64,000 bases of DNA from Hyphomicrobiaceae bacterium (GCA_022844275.1 JALHMB010000001.1:558001-622000); one strand, 5' to 3'; numbered from the stretch's first letter, positions 52,172 to 62,270 are shown. Translations and numbers: made by a program. The notes: generated by a model not told the origin, from the letters alone.

Positions 52172-52182
52172 GGAGATCCACA

Positions 52183-52986
52183 ATGGCATCATCGTTCCTA
52201 AGCATCGAACACGTCTGCAAGAGCTTCGCACGAGGTCAGTCGACGACGCAGGTACTGAGAGACATCAACCTCTCCATTGTGCGCGGCGAATACGTCTCGA
52301 TCATCGGCCACTCGGGCTGCGGAAAATCTACGCTCCTCAACCTCATTGCCGGTCTGACAAAGATCACAACCGGCGGCATCATTCTCGAGAACAAGGAGGT
52401 GAACGAGCCTGGCCCCGATCGCGCGGTCGTGTTCCAAAACCACTCGCTGCTGCCCTGGCTCACGACCTATCAGAACGTCAAGCTGGCCGTGGACAAGGTG
52501 TTCTCGCAGTCGAAGTCTCGCGCAGAACGCCACGCCTGGACCATGCACAATCTCGAGCTGGTGCAGATGGTCCACGCCAAGGACAAGCTGCCTGCCGAAA
52601 TTTCCGGCGGCATGAAGCAGCGCGTCGGCATTGCCCGCGCGCTCGCCATGGAACCCAAGGTTCTCCTGCTGGACGAGCCGTTCGGTGCCCTTGACGCGCT
52701 GACCCGCGCCCATCTCCAGGACTCGGTCATGCAGATCCACGCGCGCCTCGGCAATACCGTCATCATGATCACGCACGACGTCGACGAGGCCGTGCTTCTC
52801 TCCGACCGCATCGTGATGATGACCAACGGCCCCTCGGCAACCATCGGTGAGATCCTCGACGTGCCGCTACAGAGGCCCAGGAAGCGCCTGGAGCTTAGCT
52901 CGGACCCCACCTATCTGCGTTCGCGCGAAGCCGTGATGAGATTCCTCTACGAGCGCCATCGCGCTCCAGCATTGCAGGCAGCCTAG
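52183..52986 (+). CDS. nrtD: Nitrate ABC transporter ATP-binding protein
   Basis: 267 residues from the ATG at 52183, with TGAGGAG before it; the longer frame begins inside nrtB. Walker A GHSGCGKST is near residue 42, signature ISGGMKQRVGIARA near 140 and Walker B VLLLDEPFGALD near 160. It lacks the fused binding-protein-like domain of cyanobacterial NrtC, so it matches NrtD. Its presence directly after nrtB completes the transporter. Confidence 0.9.
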   Translation: MASSFLSIEHVCKSFARGQSTTQVLRDINLSIVRGEYVSIIGHSGCGKSTLLNLIAGLTKITTGGIILENKEVNEPGPDRAVVFQNHSLLPWLTTYQNVKLAVDKVFSQSKSRAERHAWTMHNLELVQMVHAKDKLPAEISGGMKQRVGIARALAMEPKVLLLDEPFGALDALTRAHLQDSVMQIHARLGNTVIMITHDVDEAVLLSDRIVMMTNGPSATIGEILDVPLQRPRKRLELSSDPTYLRSREAVMRFLYERHRAPALQAA

Positions 52987-53016
52987 CGTCAACGTCCAGC
53001 AACATGGAGGCGTATC

Positions 53017-53433
53017 GTGACACCAGCGCAGATCGATCTCGTACAGTCCTCCTTCGGCAAGGTCGTCCCGATCGCGGAGACGGCGGCCGGCCTCTTCTAC
53101 GGCCGTCTCTTCGAGAGCGCTCCCGAGGTGAAGCCACTCTTCAGTGGCGACATGAAGGAGCAGGGGCGCAAGCTGATGACGACGCTCGGCGTCGTCGTGA
53201 ACAACCTCAAGAATCCGGATGTCATCGTGCCAGCGGCGAAGGCTCTCGCGGTCAAGCACGTCAGATATGGCGTCACCGCCGAGCACTACGCGCCCGTGGG
53301 CGCCGCGCTCATCTGGACGCTTGAGCAGGGCCTCGGCGACGACTTCACACCTGAAATACGCGACGCCTGGATTGCGGCCTACACACTGCTCTCTGGCGTC
53401 ATGATCGATGAAGCCTACTCCAAGGCTGCCTGA
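53017..53433 (+). CDS. Single-domain bacterial globin
   Basis: 138 residues, start GTG at 53017 with GGAGG 6 bases before. Globin fold features: FYGRLFESAPEVKPLF (B-C-D region with the conserved Tyr and Phe), the proximal His in LAVKHVRYGV near residue 84, and a C-terminal helix. There is no reductase domain, so it is a Vitreoscilla-type globin rather than flavohaemoglobin. Between the nitrate transporter and nitrite reductase genes, a job in handling nitric oxide or nitrite by-products is likely but inferred. Confidence 0.88.
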   Translation: MTPAQIDLVQSSFGKVVPIAETAAGLFYGRLFESAPEVKPLFSGDMKEQGRKLMTTLGVVVNNLKNPDVIVPAAKALAVKHVRYGVTAEHYAPVGAALIWTLEQGLGDDFTPEIRDAWIAAYTLLSGVMIDEAYSKAA

Positions 53434-53454
53434 GCGGCCGGATAGGGAAACAAC

Positions 53455-55923
53455 ATGAAGCAGAAGCTTGTCATAATCGGCAACGGCATGGCGCCAGGAC
53501 GCGCGCTCGAGAAGCTGTTCGAGCTGGCTCCCGACGCCTATGACGTCACGATCTTCAATGCCGAACCGCGTGTGAACTACGACCGCATCATGCTCTCGCC
53601 AGTGCTCTCCGGCGAAAAGACCTTCGATGATATCGTCATCCACGGCGATGGCTGGTACATCGAGCATGGCATCACGCTCTACAAGGGCCACAAGGTCGTC
53701 GAGATCGACCGCGAGGCAAAGACCGTACGCTCCGAGCCCGGCACGGTCGCTTCCTACGACAAGCTGATCATCGCGACGGGCTCGCTACCTTTCATTCTGC
53801 CGGTACCTGGTAGTGATCTTGCGGGCGTGCTCACGTACCGTGATCTCGACGATGTGCAGGCGATGATGCTCGCGGCGAAGGCCGGCGGTCGTGCCGTCGT
53901 CATTGGCGGCGGGCTCCTCGGACTCGAGGCAGCCGCTGGCCTCAAAGAGCAAGGCATGGAAGTCACTGTCCTCCATCTCATGCCGACCCTCATGGAGCGC
54001 CAGCTCGACGTGGCGGCCGGACACTTGCTGCAGAAGGCCGTCGAGGCCCGCGGCATCAAGGTCATCACTAAAGCGAATACCAAGCAGATCGTCGGCAGCG
54101 ACATCCGGCTCGGGCCCGCGCGCGTCGAGGCCGTCGAACTCGAGGACGGCACACGCATCCCCGCCGATCTCGTCGTCATGGCCATCGGCATCCGGCCCAG
54201 TACTGCCCTCGCCAAGGGCGCCGGCCTCGAATGCAAGCGAGGAATCGTTGTCGATGCCGGGCTGCGTACGAGCGACCCAGACATCTTTGCCCTCGGCGAG
54301 TGCGTCGAGGTGGACGGTCAGGTCTTCGGCCTCGTCGCACCGCTCTATGAGATGGCCGGCATTGCGGCCTCTCATCTCGCCGGCGACAGCGAGCCGCGCT
54401 TCGTCCCGAGCGCCACCGCGACCAAGCTCAAGGTCACCGGGATCAATCTCTTTTCCGCCGGCGACTTCGCCGACGCCAAAGATCGCCAGGAGATCGTGCT
54501 GCGTGATGCAGCGCGCGGCATCTACAAGCGCCTCGTACTCAAGGACGACCGCATCATCGGCGTCGTCATGTATGGCGAAACGGCCGACGGCGCCTGGTTC
54601 TTCGATCTCCTGCGCAAAGGCTCGGACATCGCGCCCATGCGCGACACGCTCATCTTCGGACCAGGCTTCGCGGGAGGCGGCCCTGCCGATCCTACAGCAG
54701 CCGTTGCGGCGCTGCCTGACGAAGCAGAAATCTGCGGCTGCAACGGCGTTTGCAAGGGCAAGATCACGACCGCGATCGACACGCTCGGGCTCAAGTCGCT
54801 CGACGATATACGCGCACGCACGAAGGCCTCCGCCTCTTGCGGCTCGTGCACGGGCCTCGTCGAGCAACTCCTAAAGCTCAAGCTCGGCGACCGCTACAAT
54901 ACCGCAGCCGTGCAGCCCATGTGCGGATGTACGCATCTCGGCCATGACGACGTGCGCCGGCTCATTGTCGCCCAGGAGCTGAAGTCGATTCCGTCTCTCT
55001 TGCAGGAACTCGAATGGAAGACGTCATGCGGCTGCGCCAAGTGCCGTCCTGCGCTCAACTACTACCTGCTGGCAACGTGGCCCGGCGAGTATCAGGACGA
55101 TGGCCAATCACGTTTCATCAACGAGCGCGTGCACGCCAATATCCAGAAGGATGGCACCTACTCGGTCGTCCCGCGCATGTGGGGCGGCATGACCAGCGCG
55201 AAGGAGCTGCGCGCAATCGCGGACGTCGTCGAAAAGTTCGCCATTCCGAGTGTCAAAGTCACCGGCGGCCAGCGTATTGATCTCCTTGGCGTGCGCAAGG
55301 AGGATCTGCCCGCTGTTTGGAGCGATCTGAACGATGCAGGCATGGTCTCGGGCGCGGCGTACGCCAAGGGCCTGCGCACCGTAAAGACGTGCGTCGGCAC
55401 GGATTGGTGCCGCTTCGGCACGCAGGACTCGACCGGGCTCGGCATCCGCATCGAGCGCTTCATGTGGGGTTCATGGACACCCGCGAAGGTCAAGATGGGC
55501 GTCTCGGGATGTCCGCGCAATTGCGCCGAGGCGACGTGTAAAGACGTCGGCGTCATTTGCGTCGAGTCGGGCTTCGACATCCACTTCGCCGGTGCCGCCG
55601 GTCTCGATGTGAAGCAGACCGAACTGCTCGGCCACGTCGATACGGAGGACGAAGTCATCGAAGTGATCGCGGCGCTCGTCCAGCTGTATCGCGAGCAGGG
55701 ACGTTATCTCGAACGCATCTACAAATGGACGCGTCGCGTCGGCATCGAGTCGATCCGCCAGCACGTTCTTGATGATCTCGAGCGCCGTCGCGCGCTCCAC
55801 CACCGCTTCGTTTACTCGCAGAAGTTCGCGCAGATTGATCCTTGGGCAGAGCGCGCGCAGGGCAAGGACGCTCACGAATTCCGCCCGCTCGCCGATCTCA
55901 CGCGCGTGGAGGCCGCAGAATGA
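53455..55923 (+). CDS. nirB: NAD(P)H nitrite reductase large subunit
   Basis: 822 residues. An FAD/NAD(P)H oxidoreductase part (about 1-400) begins KLVIIGNGMAPGR and contains AVVIGGGLLGLEAA. Two Cys-rich BFD-like segments follow (CGCNGVCKGK with CGSC; CGCTHLGHD with CGCAKC). The sulfite-reductase-like siroheme/4Fe-4S part is in the C-terminal half (TCVGTDWCRFGT and SGCPRNCAEATC cluster ligands). It reduces nitrite to ammonium with six electrons from NAD(P)H. The nirD ATG overlaps its stop. Confidence 0.95.
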   Translation: MKQKLVIIGNGMAPGRALEKLFELAPDAYDVTIFNAEPRVNYDRIMLSPVLSGEKTFDDIVIHGDGWYIEHGITLYKGHKVVEIDREAKTVRSEPGTVASYDKLIIATGSLPFILPVPGSDLAGVLTYRDLDDVQAMMLAAKAGGRAVVIGGGLLGLEAAAGLKEQGMEVTVLHLMPTLMERQLDVAAGHLLQKAVEARGIKVITKANTKQIVGSDIRLGPARVEAVELEDGTRIPADLVVMAIGIRPSTALAKGAGLECKRGIVVDAGLRTSDPDIFALGECVEVDGQVFGLVAPLYEMAGIAASHLAGDSEPRFVPSATATKLKVTGINLFSAGDFADAKDRQEIVLRDAARGIYKRLVLKDDRIIGVVMYGETADGAWFFDLLRKGSDIAPMRDTLIFGPGFAGGGPADPTAAVAALPDEAEICGCNGVCKGKITTAIDTLGLKSLDDIRARTKASASCGSCTGLVEQLLKLKLGDRYNTAAVQPMCGCTHLGHDDVRRLIVAQELKSIPSLLQELEWKTSCGCAKCRPALNYYLLATWPGEYQDDGQSRFINERVHANIQKDGTYSVVPRMWGGMTSAKELRAIADVVEKFAIPSVKVTGGQRIDLLGVRKEDLPAVWSDLNDAGMVSGAAYAKGLRTVKTCVGTDWCRFGTQDSTGLGIRIERFMWGSWTPAKVKMGVSGCPRNCAEATCKDVGVICVESGFDIHFAGAAGLDVKQTELLGHVDTEDEVIEVIAALVQLYREQGRYLERIYKWTRRVGIESIRQHVLDDLERRRALHHRFVYSQKFAQIDPWAERAQGKDAHEFRPLADLTRVEAAE

Positions 55924-56264
55924 CTGTCATGGAGAAGGCCTGGATCGACATCGGCGCCCTCGATGACATCCCGCGCCTCGGCGCGCGCGTCGTGAAGACG
56001 CCGCTCGGCTGCATCGCAGTTTTTCGTGCAGACAACGATGAGGTCTACGCGCTGGACGATCGCTGCCCACACAAGAATGGACCGCTGAGCCAGGGCATTG
56101 TCCATGGCCGCACGGTCACCTGCCCGCTGCACAACTGGGTCATCTCGCTTGAGCGGGGCACGGCCGAGGGCGCCGACGAGGGACAGGTCCGAACCTACAG
56201 CGTGCGCGTGGATGGCGGACGTATTCTCATTGACGCAGATGTGCTGCTCGCGCGCACGAACTGA
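55920..56264 (+). CDS. nirD: Nitrite reductase small subunit (Rieske-type)
   Basis: 114 residues from the ATG at 55920, overlapping the nirB stop (ATGA). Rieske cluster ligands are CPH near residue 46 and CPLHNW near residue 66. The protein has the short NirD length and assists NirB. The nitrate reductase gene starts 9 bases later. Confidence 0.93.
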   Translation: MTVMEKAWIDIGALDDIPRLGARVVKTPLGCIAVFRADNDEVYALDDRCPHKNGPLSQGIVHGRTVTCPLHNWVISLERGTAEGADEGQVRTYSVRVDGGRILIDADVLLARTN

Positions 56265-56273
56265 GTTAGGTCC

Positions 56274-58937
56274 ATGAACGGGGGCACAACGCGAACGACT
56301 TGCCCCTACTGCGGCGTCGGCTGCGGGATACTGGCGCGGCCACGCAGCGACGGCACAGCCGAGATTGCGGGCGACCCCGAGCACCCGGCAAACTTCGGCC
56401 GCCTGTGCTCGAAGGGCGCCGCCCTCGGCGAGACGCTGTCGCTCGAAGGGCGGCTGCTTTACCCACTCGTTCACAGCGAACGCGCGAGTTGGGATGAAGC
56501 ACTCGATCTCGTCGCGCAGAGGTTTTCGGCGGCCATTGCCAAGCATGGACCCGACAGCGTTGCCTTCTATCTCTCGGGCCAGCTGCTGACCGAGGACTAC
56601 TACGTCGCCAACAAGCTCATGAAAGGCTTTTTCGGCTCGGCCAACATCGACACCAACTCGCGGCTGTGCATGGCTTCCTCGGTGGCGGGACATCGGCGCG
56701 CATTCGGCACCGATACGGTGCCCGGCACCTACGAGGATCTGGAACTTGCAGATCTCGTCGTGCTCGTCGGCTCGAATCTCGCCTGGTGCCATCCGGTGCT
56801 CTACCAGCGCTTAGCGGCAGCCCGGGAGGCGCGCGGCACGAAGATCGTCGTCATTGATCCGCGTGAGACGTCGACGTGCGAAATCGCCGATCTTCATCTG
56901 GCCATAGCACCGGGCGCGGACGTAGCCCTCTTCAATGGGCTTCTCGCACATCTTACCGCCAGCGGGCGGCTCGATGTTGAATACATCGCGCAGCACACGC
57001 GTGGCCTACCCGCCGCACTCGCTGCCGCATCCAGCATGAGCCTTGCCGAGATCGCAGCCACGACGGCCTTGCCGACGTCGCTCATTGCCGATTTCTACGA
57101 GCTGTTCGCCGATACGGAACGCGTCGTCACCGTCTACAGCCAGGGCGTGAACCAGTCGTCCGCCGGGACGGACAAAGTGAATGCCATCCTCAACTGTCAT
57201 CTCGCAACGCGGCGCATCGGCCGGCCCGGTATGGGGCCGTTCTCGGTCACCGGCCAGCCGAATGCCATGGGCGGGCGCGAGGTCGGCGGGCTGTCGAATT
57301 TGCTCGCGGCGCACATGGAGCTCGACAATCCCGAGCATCGCCGCGCCGTCCGCGAGTTCTGGAACGCGCCGATAATTGCCGACAAGCCGGGCCTCAAGGC
57401 CGTCGATCTCTTCCACGCCGTCGAAGAGGGGCGCGTCAAAGCGCTGTGGATCATGGCGACCAATCCGGTCGTCAGCCTGCCCGAAGCCGATCGCGTGAGA
57501 GCGGCAATCGCAGCCTGCCCGTTCGTCGTAGTCACGGACGTCAATCGCCATACCGACACGACGGCTCTCGCGCATGTTCTGTTGCCCGCAGCCGCCTGGG
57601 GCGAGAAGGACGGAACAGTCACCAACTCCGAGCGGCGCATATCGCGTCAACGCACATTCCTACCCTTACCGGGCGAGGCACGGCCCGACTGGTGGCAGAT
57701 GGCGGAGGTCGCGAAGCGCTTGGGGCATGGCGCAGCGTTCCCCTACACCAGCCCCGCCGAGATTTTCGCCGAGTACGCACGGCTGACCGGCGTAGAAAAC
57801 GACGGCGCACGCGATCTTGATATCAGCAGCGCGGCGAAACTTTCCCACGCCGAATACGACGCGCTCGTTCCATTCCAATGGCCGCGCCCCGCAGGTGCTC
57901 GCCCGCAAACGACGCGCTTCTTCGCCAGCGGCAGATTCTATACGCCCGACCGCCGCGCGCGCTTCGTGCCGACGCCCTTCAAAGGACTCGCGCAGGCCAC
58001 AACGACGCGCGCGCCCCTGACGCTCAACACGGGCCGTATCCGCGATCAGTGGCACACGATGACGCGCACGGCGAAATCGCCGCGTCTCATGGGTTCTGCG
58101 CCGGAGCCGTTCATCGAGATCCATCCAACGGATGCAACAACCTTCGGCATCGTTCATGGCGCTCTCGCGGAAGTCGAGAGTCCGACAGGCACGATCATCT
58201 GCCGGGCCGCCGTCACCGATCGCCAGAGCGCCGGATCTCTGTTCGTCCCCATGCACTGGACGAGCCAGCTTGCCAACCGCGCCCGCGTGGGCGCTCTCAT
58301 CGCGGCATTCACCGATCCGTTCTCGGGGCAGCCCGAGCTCAAGGGAATGCCCGTATCGATCCGTCCGTTCGATGTCGCGTGGCAGGCCTTCGCGGTCACG
58401 CGCCGCGCACCAAACGCGCAAGCCGCTTACGTAGCAACGGCAGCCGTCAATGGCGGCTTCCGCACGGAGCTGGCGCTGCACGAGGCGCCCGAAAATTGGG
58501 ATGAACTCGCGCTGCAGATGCTCCCCGCCGGCAGCAAAGAGAACACCGAGCTGCTCGCTTATCATGACACTGCCGCGGGCCAATATCGCTTTGCCGCCTT
58601 CTCCGGCGAACAGCTCGTCGGCGCACTCTTCGTCGCACGCGGTACCCTCTCCTGCGCACGGGATTGGATTGCGGCGCAGTTGCGCGAGCCCATACCACCA
58701 GCCGCGCGCCTGCGGGTGCTCGCCGGACGTCCGGGTGGAGAGAGCAAGGATCGCGGCCCCATTGTCTGCGCCTGTTTCGAGGTGGGCCACAACGAGATCG
58801 TGGAAGCCATTACCAAGAGCGGGGCCGTGACTGTCGCGACCGTCGGCGCATGCGTGAAGGCCGGAACAAACTGCGGCTCGTGCCGCGGAGAGATCAGAAG
58901 GATACTCGATGCCGCTCGCATCCCGGAAGCCGTCTGA
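56274..58937 (+). CDS. nasA: Assimilatory nitrate reductase catalytic subunit
   Basis: 887 residues of the molybdopterin oxidoreductase superfamily. N-terminal 4Fe-4S ligands are CPYCGVGCG plus a Cys in GRLCSKG. There is a molybdenum-guanine-dinucleotide domain (about 60-600), a molydop-binding domain (about 580-700) and an added C-terminal BFD-like [2Fe-2S] domain (about 830-880) with ICACFEVGHNE and CGSCRGE. It reduces nitrate to nitrite in the cytoplasm. The extra cluster probably receives electrons; no separate NasB flavoprotein gene is adjacent, so the donor is not identified. Confidence 0.94.
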   Translation: MNGGTTRTTCPYCGVGCGILARPRSDGTAEIAGDPEHPANFGRLCSKGAALGETLSLEGRLLYPLVHSERASWDEALDLVAQRFSAAIAKHGPDSVAFYLSGQLLTEDYYVANKLMKGFFGSANIDTNSRLCMASSVAGHRRAFGTDTVPGTYEDLELADLVVLVGSNLAWCHPVLYQRLAAAREARGTKIVVIDPRETSTCEIADLHLAIAPGADVALFNGLLAHLTASGRLDVEYIAQHTRGLPAALAAASSMSLAEIAATTALPTSLIADFYELFADTERVVTVYSQGVNQSSAGTDKVNAILNCHLATRRIGRPGMGPFSVTGQPNAMGGREVGGLSNLLAAHMELDNPEHRRAVREFWNAPIIADKPGLKAVDLFHAVEEGRVKALWIMATNPVVSLPEADRVRAAIAACPFVVVTDVNRHTDTTALAHVLLPAAAWGEKDGTVTNSERRISRQRTFLPLPGEARPDWWQMAEVAKRLGHGAAFPYTSPAEIFAEYARLTGVENDGARDLDISSAAKLSHAEYDALVPFQWPRPAGARPQTTRFFASGRFYTPDRRARFVPTPFKGLAQATTTRAPLTLNTGRIRDQWHTMTRTAKSPRLMGSAPEPFIEIHPTDATTFGIVHGALAEVESPTGTIICRAAVTDRQSAGSLFVPMHWTSQLANRARVGALIAAFTDPFSGQPELKGMPVSIRPFDVAWQAFAVTRRAPNAQAAYVATAAVNGGFRTELALHEAPENWDELALQMLPAGSKENTELLAYHDTAAGQYRFAAFSGEQLVGALFVARGTLSCARDWIAAQLREPIPPAARLRVLAGRPGGESKDRGPIVCACFEVGHNEIVEAITKSGAVTVATVGACVKAGTNCGSCRGEIRRILDAARIPEAV

Positions 58938-60390
58938 GCAGGCTCCGCCGCGCATGGCGGCGCTGGCCACTCTGCCTGTCTTCCTCAATCTGGAAGGCCA
59001 GCGCGCAATCATTGCGGGTGGCACCGCGGCGGCTGCATGGAAGGCCGAGCTTCTCGCCGCTGCCGGCGCCGATGTGCAGATCTTCGCGCCTGAGATCTCC
59101 ACCGAGATGGGAGGCTTGCTCACGCGCAGTGCAGCATCGGGCACATTGACACACCACGTCGCACCATGGACCGCGGAGATTCTCGCGGGTGCCGCCATCG
59201 CAATAGCCGATGCGGAGGACGATGAGGAAGCTGCGATTTTTTACGACGCCGCGCGCGCAACCGGCGTGCCTGTGAACGTCATCGACAAACCGGCCTACTG
59301 CCAGTTTCAGTTCGGCGCCATCGTCAATCGCTCGCCCGTCGTCGTCGGGATATCGACCACAGGTGCCGCACCTATTCTAGGCCAGGCCATACGCCGCCGT
59401 ATCGAGACACTTTTGCCACCGACCCTCGCGCTCTGGGGCCAGCTTGCCGGCAAGATCAGGGAACACGTCGGGGCGCGTCTCTCTGCAGGTGCCGCACGGC
59501 GTGCGTTCTGGGAAAAGTTCGTCGACCGTGCGTTCGGCCCCGCGCCCGCGCGTAGCGAAGTACAGCACCTAGGCAATTTCATCGATGCTCTGTCGGTGCA
59601 AACCAAATCCAGCGGGCGCGCGACGCTTGTCGGAGCTGGCCCTGGCGACGCCGAGCTTCTGACACTCAAGGCTGTCCGCGCGCTGCAGGCCGCGGATGTC
59701 ATCCTCTACGATGATCTCGTGTCCGATGAGGTGCTGGAGCTGGCGCGGCGCGAGGCCAAGCGCATGCTCGTCGGCAAACGCGGCGGCCTCAAAAGTTGCC
59801 GCCAGGAGGACATCAACGCGCTCATGGTGAAGCTTGCGCGGCAAGGCCGGCATGTGGTGCGGCTCAAGTCCGGCGATCCCATGATCTTCGGACGTGCCGG
59901 CGAGGAGATCGAACAGCTCGAGCGCGCCGGCATTCCCTGTGAGGTCATTCCCGGCATCACGGCAGCGAGCGCTATGGCCTCGGCGCTCGGCATTTCGCTG
60001 ACGCACCGCGACCAAGCGCAATCCGTGCGTTTCGTCACTGGCCATTCGCGCGCCGGCGGCTTGCCGGAGACACTGGACTGGCGCGGTCTTGCCGATCGCG
60101 ACACCACGCTGATCGTCTACATGGGCGGGCGCACTGCCGGCGCTCTTGCGGCACGCCTTATTGCAGAAGGACTTCCAGCGGGCACGCCGGCAGTCGCGGT
60201 CGCCAGCCTCTCCCGCGCGGCAGAAGCACGCTGGCAGGGCACGCTCGCGACACTGCCAGAAACGGAACTCCTCGCTTCGGTGAAAGGGCCGCTCCTCATC
60301 GGCATTGGCGGAGTTTTTGCCCGTCGCGCCGTCAGTCTGGCCCAGTGCGACGATGCCATTCCAGCCCAAGAGACCGCACTCATCGGCTGA
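58909..60390 (+). CDS. cysG: Siroheme synthase (multifunctional CysG)
   Basis: 493 residues. The N-terminal dehydrogenase/ferrochelatase half (about 20-230) starts VFLNLEGQRAIIAGG; the usual GGGxVA dinucleotide motif reads GGTAAA here. The C-terminal uroporphyrinogen-III methyltransferase half (about 235-475) has GAGPGDAELLTLKA, VVRLKSGDPMIFGR and IPGITAASA. It makes siroheme for NirB. The ATG at 58909 overlaps nasA by 29 bases and has AAGGA 6 bases before it; an internal ATG at 58954 is an alternative. Confidence 0.92.
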   Translation: MPLASRKPSEQAPPRMAALATLPVFLNLEGQRAIIAGGTAAAAWKAELLAAAGADVQIFAPEISTEMGGLLTRSAASGTLTHHVAPWTAEILAGAAIAIADAEDDEEAAIFYDAARATGVPVNVIDKPAYCQFQFGAIVNRSPVVVGISTTGAAPILGQAIRRRIETLLPPTLALWGQLAGKIREHVGARLSAGAARRAFWEKFVDRAFGPAPARSEVQHLGNFIDALSVQTKSSGRATLVGAGPGDAELLTLKAVRALQAADVILYDDLVSDEVLELARREAKRMLVGKRGGLKSCRQEDINALMVKLARQGRHVVRLKSGDPMIFGRAGEEIEQLERAGIPCEVIPGITAASAMASALGISLTHRDQAQSVRFVTGHSRAGGLPETLDWRGLADRDTTLIVYMGGRTAGALAARLIAEGLPAGTPAVAVASLSRAAEARWQGTLATLPETELLASVKGPLLIGIGGVFARRAVSLAQCDDAIPAQETALIG

Positions 60391-60392
60391 GG

Positions 60393-62270
60393 CTAGCTAC
60401 TGCGCAGCACACCGAGAACGAGCGCACGCATAGCCTTCGCCTTGAGATCTTCCGGTGTGTGAAGATCCAGGCGTTCTAGCTTTTCTCGCGCACCACTCGG
60501 CACCTCGCCGGGCGCGACTCCTTGAACGAGATAGCGCACCAGTTGCGCCACCGATGCCCGGCGCAGCTTGCCGAGTGCCGGTATCAATGCCTGCTCGGTC
60601 TCGGTCATCTCGGTGCCGAGCGGAAATGGCGGCAGCAGTCCATCGCGCCGCGCTGGCGCCAAAGCTTCATCGATGCGGGCGGGCGTGTTGTCCATCGCAT
60701 TCGGCGGCAGCTTGAGATCCTTCGGCAGCTTCCCTGCCGCAACAGCGGCCTGTCGAAGCTGGGTTTGGAAGCGCGCATCCGAAACACCAAGCATTGCCGC
60801 AATGACCTCCTTGTCCGAACGGCCGCGGATGTCGGCGATCCCATACTCGGTGACGATCACGTCGCGGAGCTGGCGGGGAATGCTTGTATTCGCATGTTGC
60901 CAGTGAATGTTCGTGACGACCCTCGCCCCTTGCGTCCGCGTGCTACGCACGCCAATGATCGAGCGCGCACCGGGGATCTCGTGTGCCATCGCAACGAAGT
61001 CGCCTTGCCCTCCAATTCCGCTGATGACGCGGCCATCCTCGAGCTGATCCGAGGACGCGGCGCCGAGTAGCGTCGCCGCAAGCGCCGTATTGATGAAACG
61101 TGCATCGCGGCGCTGCGCGATCTTGGCTGCGGCATCGCCAGAGAGCGTGTTCGTGAACGAGATCGATGTCATGGCGATCTCATCCACCTCGTGAGGAGAT
61201 AACGCGCGCAGTTCCTCATAGAACGCTCGGCTGCCCAGGAAGAACCCTCCATGCACGAGCACGTCGCGTCCCGCGTCGCTCACACGTCTTTTGAGAATGC
61301 CGGCGCGCCGTAGCGCGAGAAAGCCATCGACCAGCATCTCGCTGCAGCCATAGAGGCCCTGCTCAAAGGGACCATACTCGGCACCCACGGTCGGCCGCTC
61401 GCCAAGTCGTCCCACAAGATCGCGGAAGCGCGCGCTCTGCGTGTGCCGCAGAATAAGCGCATGTGTAAGCGCATCGGCAAAGGAGCCAATGCCGATCTGC
61501 AGCGTACCACCGTCCTTGACCAGCGTCGCAGCATGCAATGCCATGGCGTAGTCGATCGTCGATACCGGCTCCTTTGGTGGCGCGAAAAGCTCAAAGTGCG
61601 GCGCCATTGGTTCGAGCAGGAAATCGAAGTGATCGCGCGAGACTGCGGCGGCACCGCTCATAAACGGGAGGTTCGCATTGACCTCTCCAGCCACCGCAAT
61701 TGGAGCACTGCTCTTCCGCCGCTTCTGGATGTAGTCATCGAGATCCAGTGAAACATCGGTGTTGGAGGAGAGGCTGAAGCGAGGCTCACCGTCTTGCCCT
61801 ATATCCGCACGCGGCGGCGCAATGAGTTGTGCGAGGACATTCACGCCTTCTCGCATGAGGTGCTTGTGCACGTGGCTGTAATTGAGGCTCGCATAGTTCT
61901 GCTGCATGGCGGGGTTCGACAGCCATTGCCCCGCCTGCAGGAAGAACTCGTGCACGGTGACGTTGGGTGCAAGTTTCCCTCGACGCATGGCCTCGGCATA
62001 GGCGAGATCCGGCCAGCTCTCAAAGAGCCGTTCCAGGAGAGGCTCGACGAAGCGCCGCTCGAGGTCGCTCTTGTAGGCCGGACGGACGAGCGTCAGTCCC
62101 GTCAGAATGCGCACGTTCAAGCGGCGATCGGCTTCGGCCAATCCATAAAGCGCATTGACGAGCAAGTTGGGCTTGCCGATGCCCACGGGAATGGCGAGCA
62201 CGATATCGCGCCCGACTTTATCGATGATCGCTTCAGCACAGCGAACAGGTTCATCATACGAGCGCGTCAA
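60393..62270 (-). CDS. Acetyl-CoA hydrolase/transferase family protein
   Basis: 625 residues, longer than the usual 430-500 of acetyl-CoA:carboxylate CoA-transferases. A C-terminal catalytic region has GIGGQGDFVAMAHEIPGAR and TEYGIADIRGRSDKEV, typical of the family. The N-terminal half (about 1-230) is a CoA-transferase-like domain starting AIIDKVGRDIVLAIPVGIGKP. The active-site Glu of the family was not pinned down. The start is a TTG at 62270 because no in-frame ATG lies near. It converges with cysG with 2 bases between them. Confidence 0.82.
   Translation of the reverse strand: MTRSYDEPVRCAEAIIDKVGRDIVLAIPVGIGKPNLLVNALYGLAEADRRLNVRILTGLTLVRPAYKSDLERRFVEPLLERLFESWPDLAYAEAMRRGKLAPNVTVHEFFLQAGQWLSNPAMQQNYASLNYSHVHKHLMREGVNVLAQLIAPPRADIGQDGEPRFSLSSNTDVSLDLDDYIQKRRKSSAPIAVAGEVNANLPFMSGAAAVSRDHFDFLLEPMAPHFELFAPPKEPVSTIDYAMALHAATLVKDGGTLQIGIGSFADALTHALILRHTQSARFRDLVGRLGERPTVGAEYGPFEQGLYGCSEMLVDGFLALRRAGILKRRVSDAGRDVLVHGGFFLGSRAFYEELRALSPHEVDEIAMTSISFTNTLSGDAAAKIAQRRDARFINTALAATLLGAASSDQLEDGRVISGIGGQGDFVAMAHEIPGARSIIGVRSTRTQGARVVTNIHWQHANTSIPRQLRDVIVTEYGIADIRGRSDKEVIAAMLGVSDARFQTQLRQAAVAAGKLPKDLKLPPNAMDNTPARIDEALAPARRDGLLPPFPLGTEMTETEQALIPALGKLRRASVAQLVRYLVQGVAPGEVPSGAREKLERLDLHTPEDLKAKAMRALVLGVLRSS

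Noticed and set aside
57666-59198. 510-codon minus-strand frame
   Set aside because: Antisense to the 3' part of nasA and the start of cysG, both with clear motifs.
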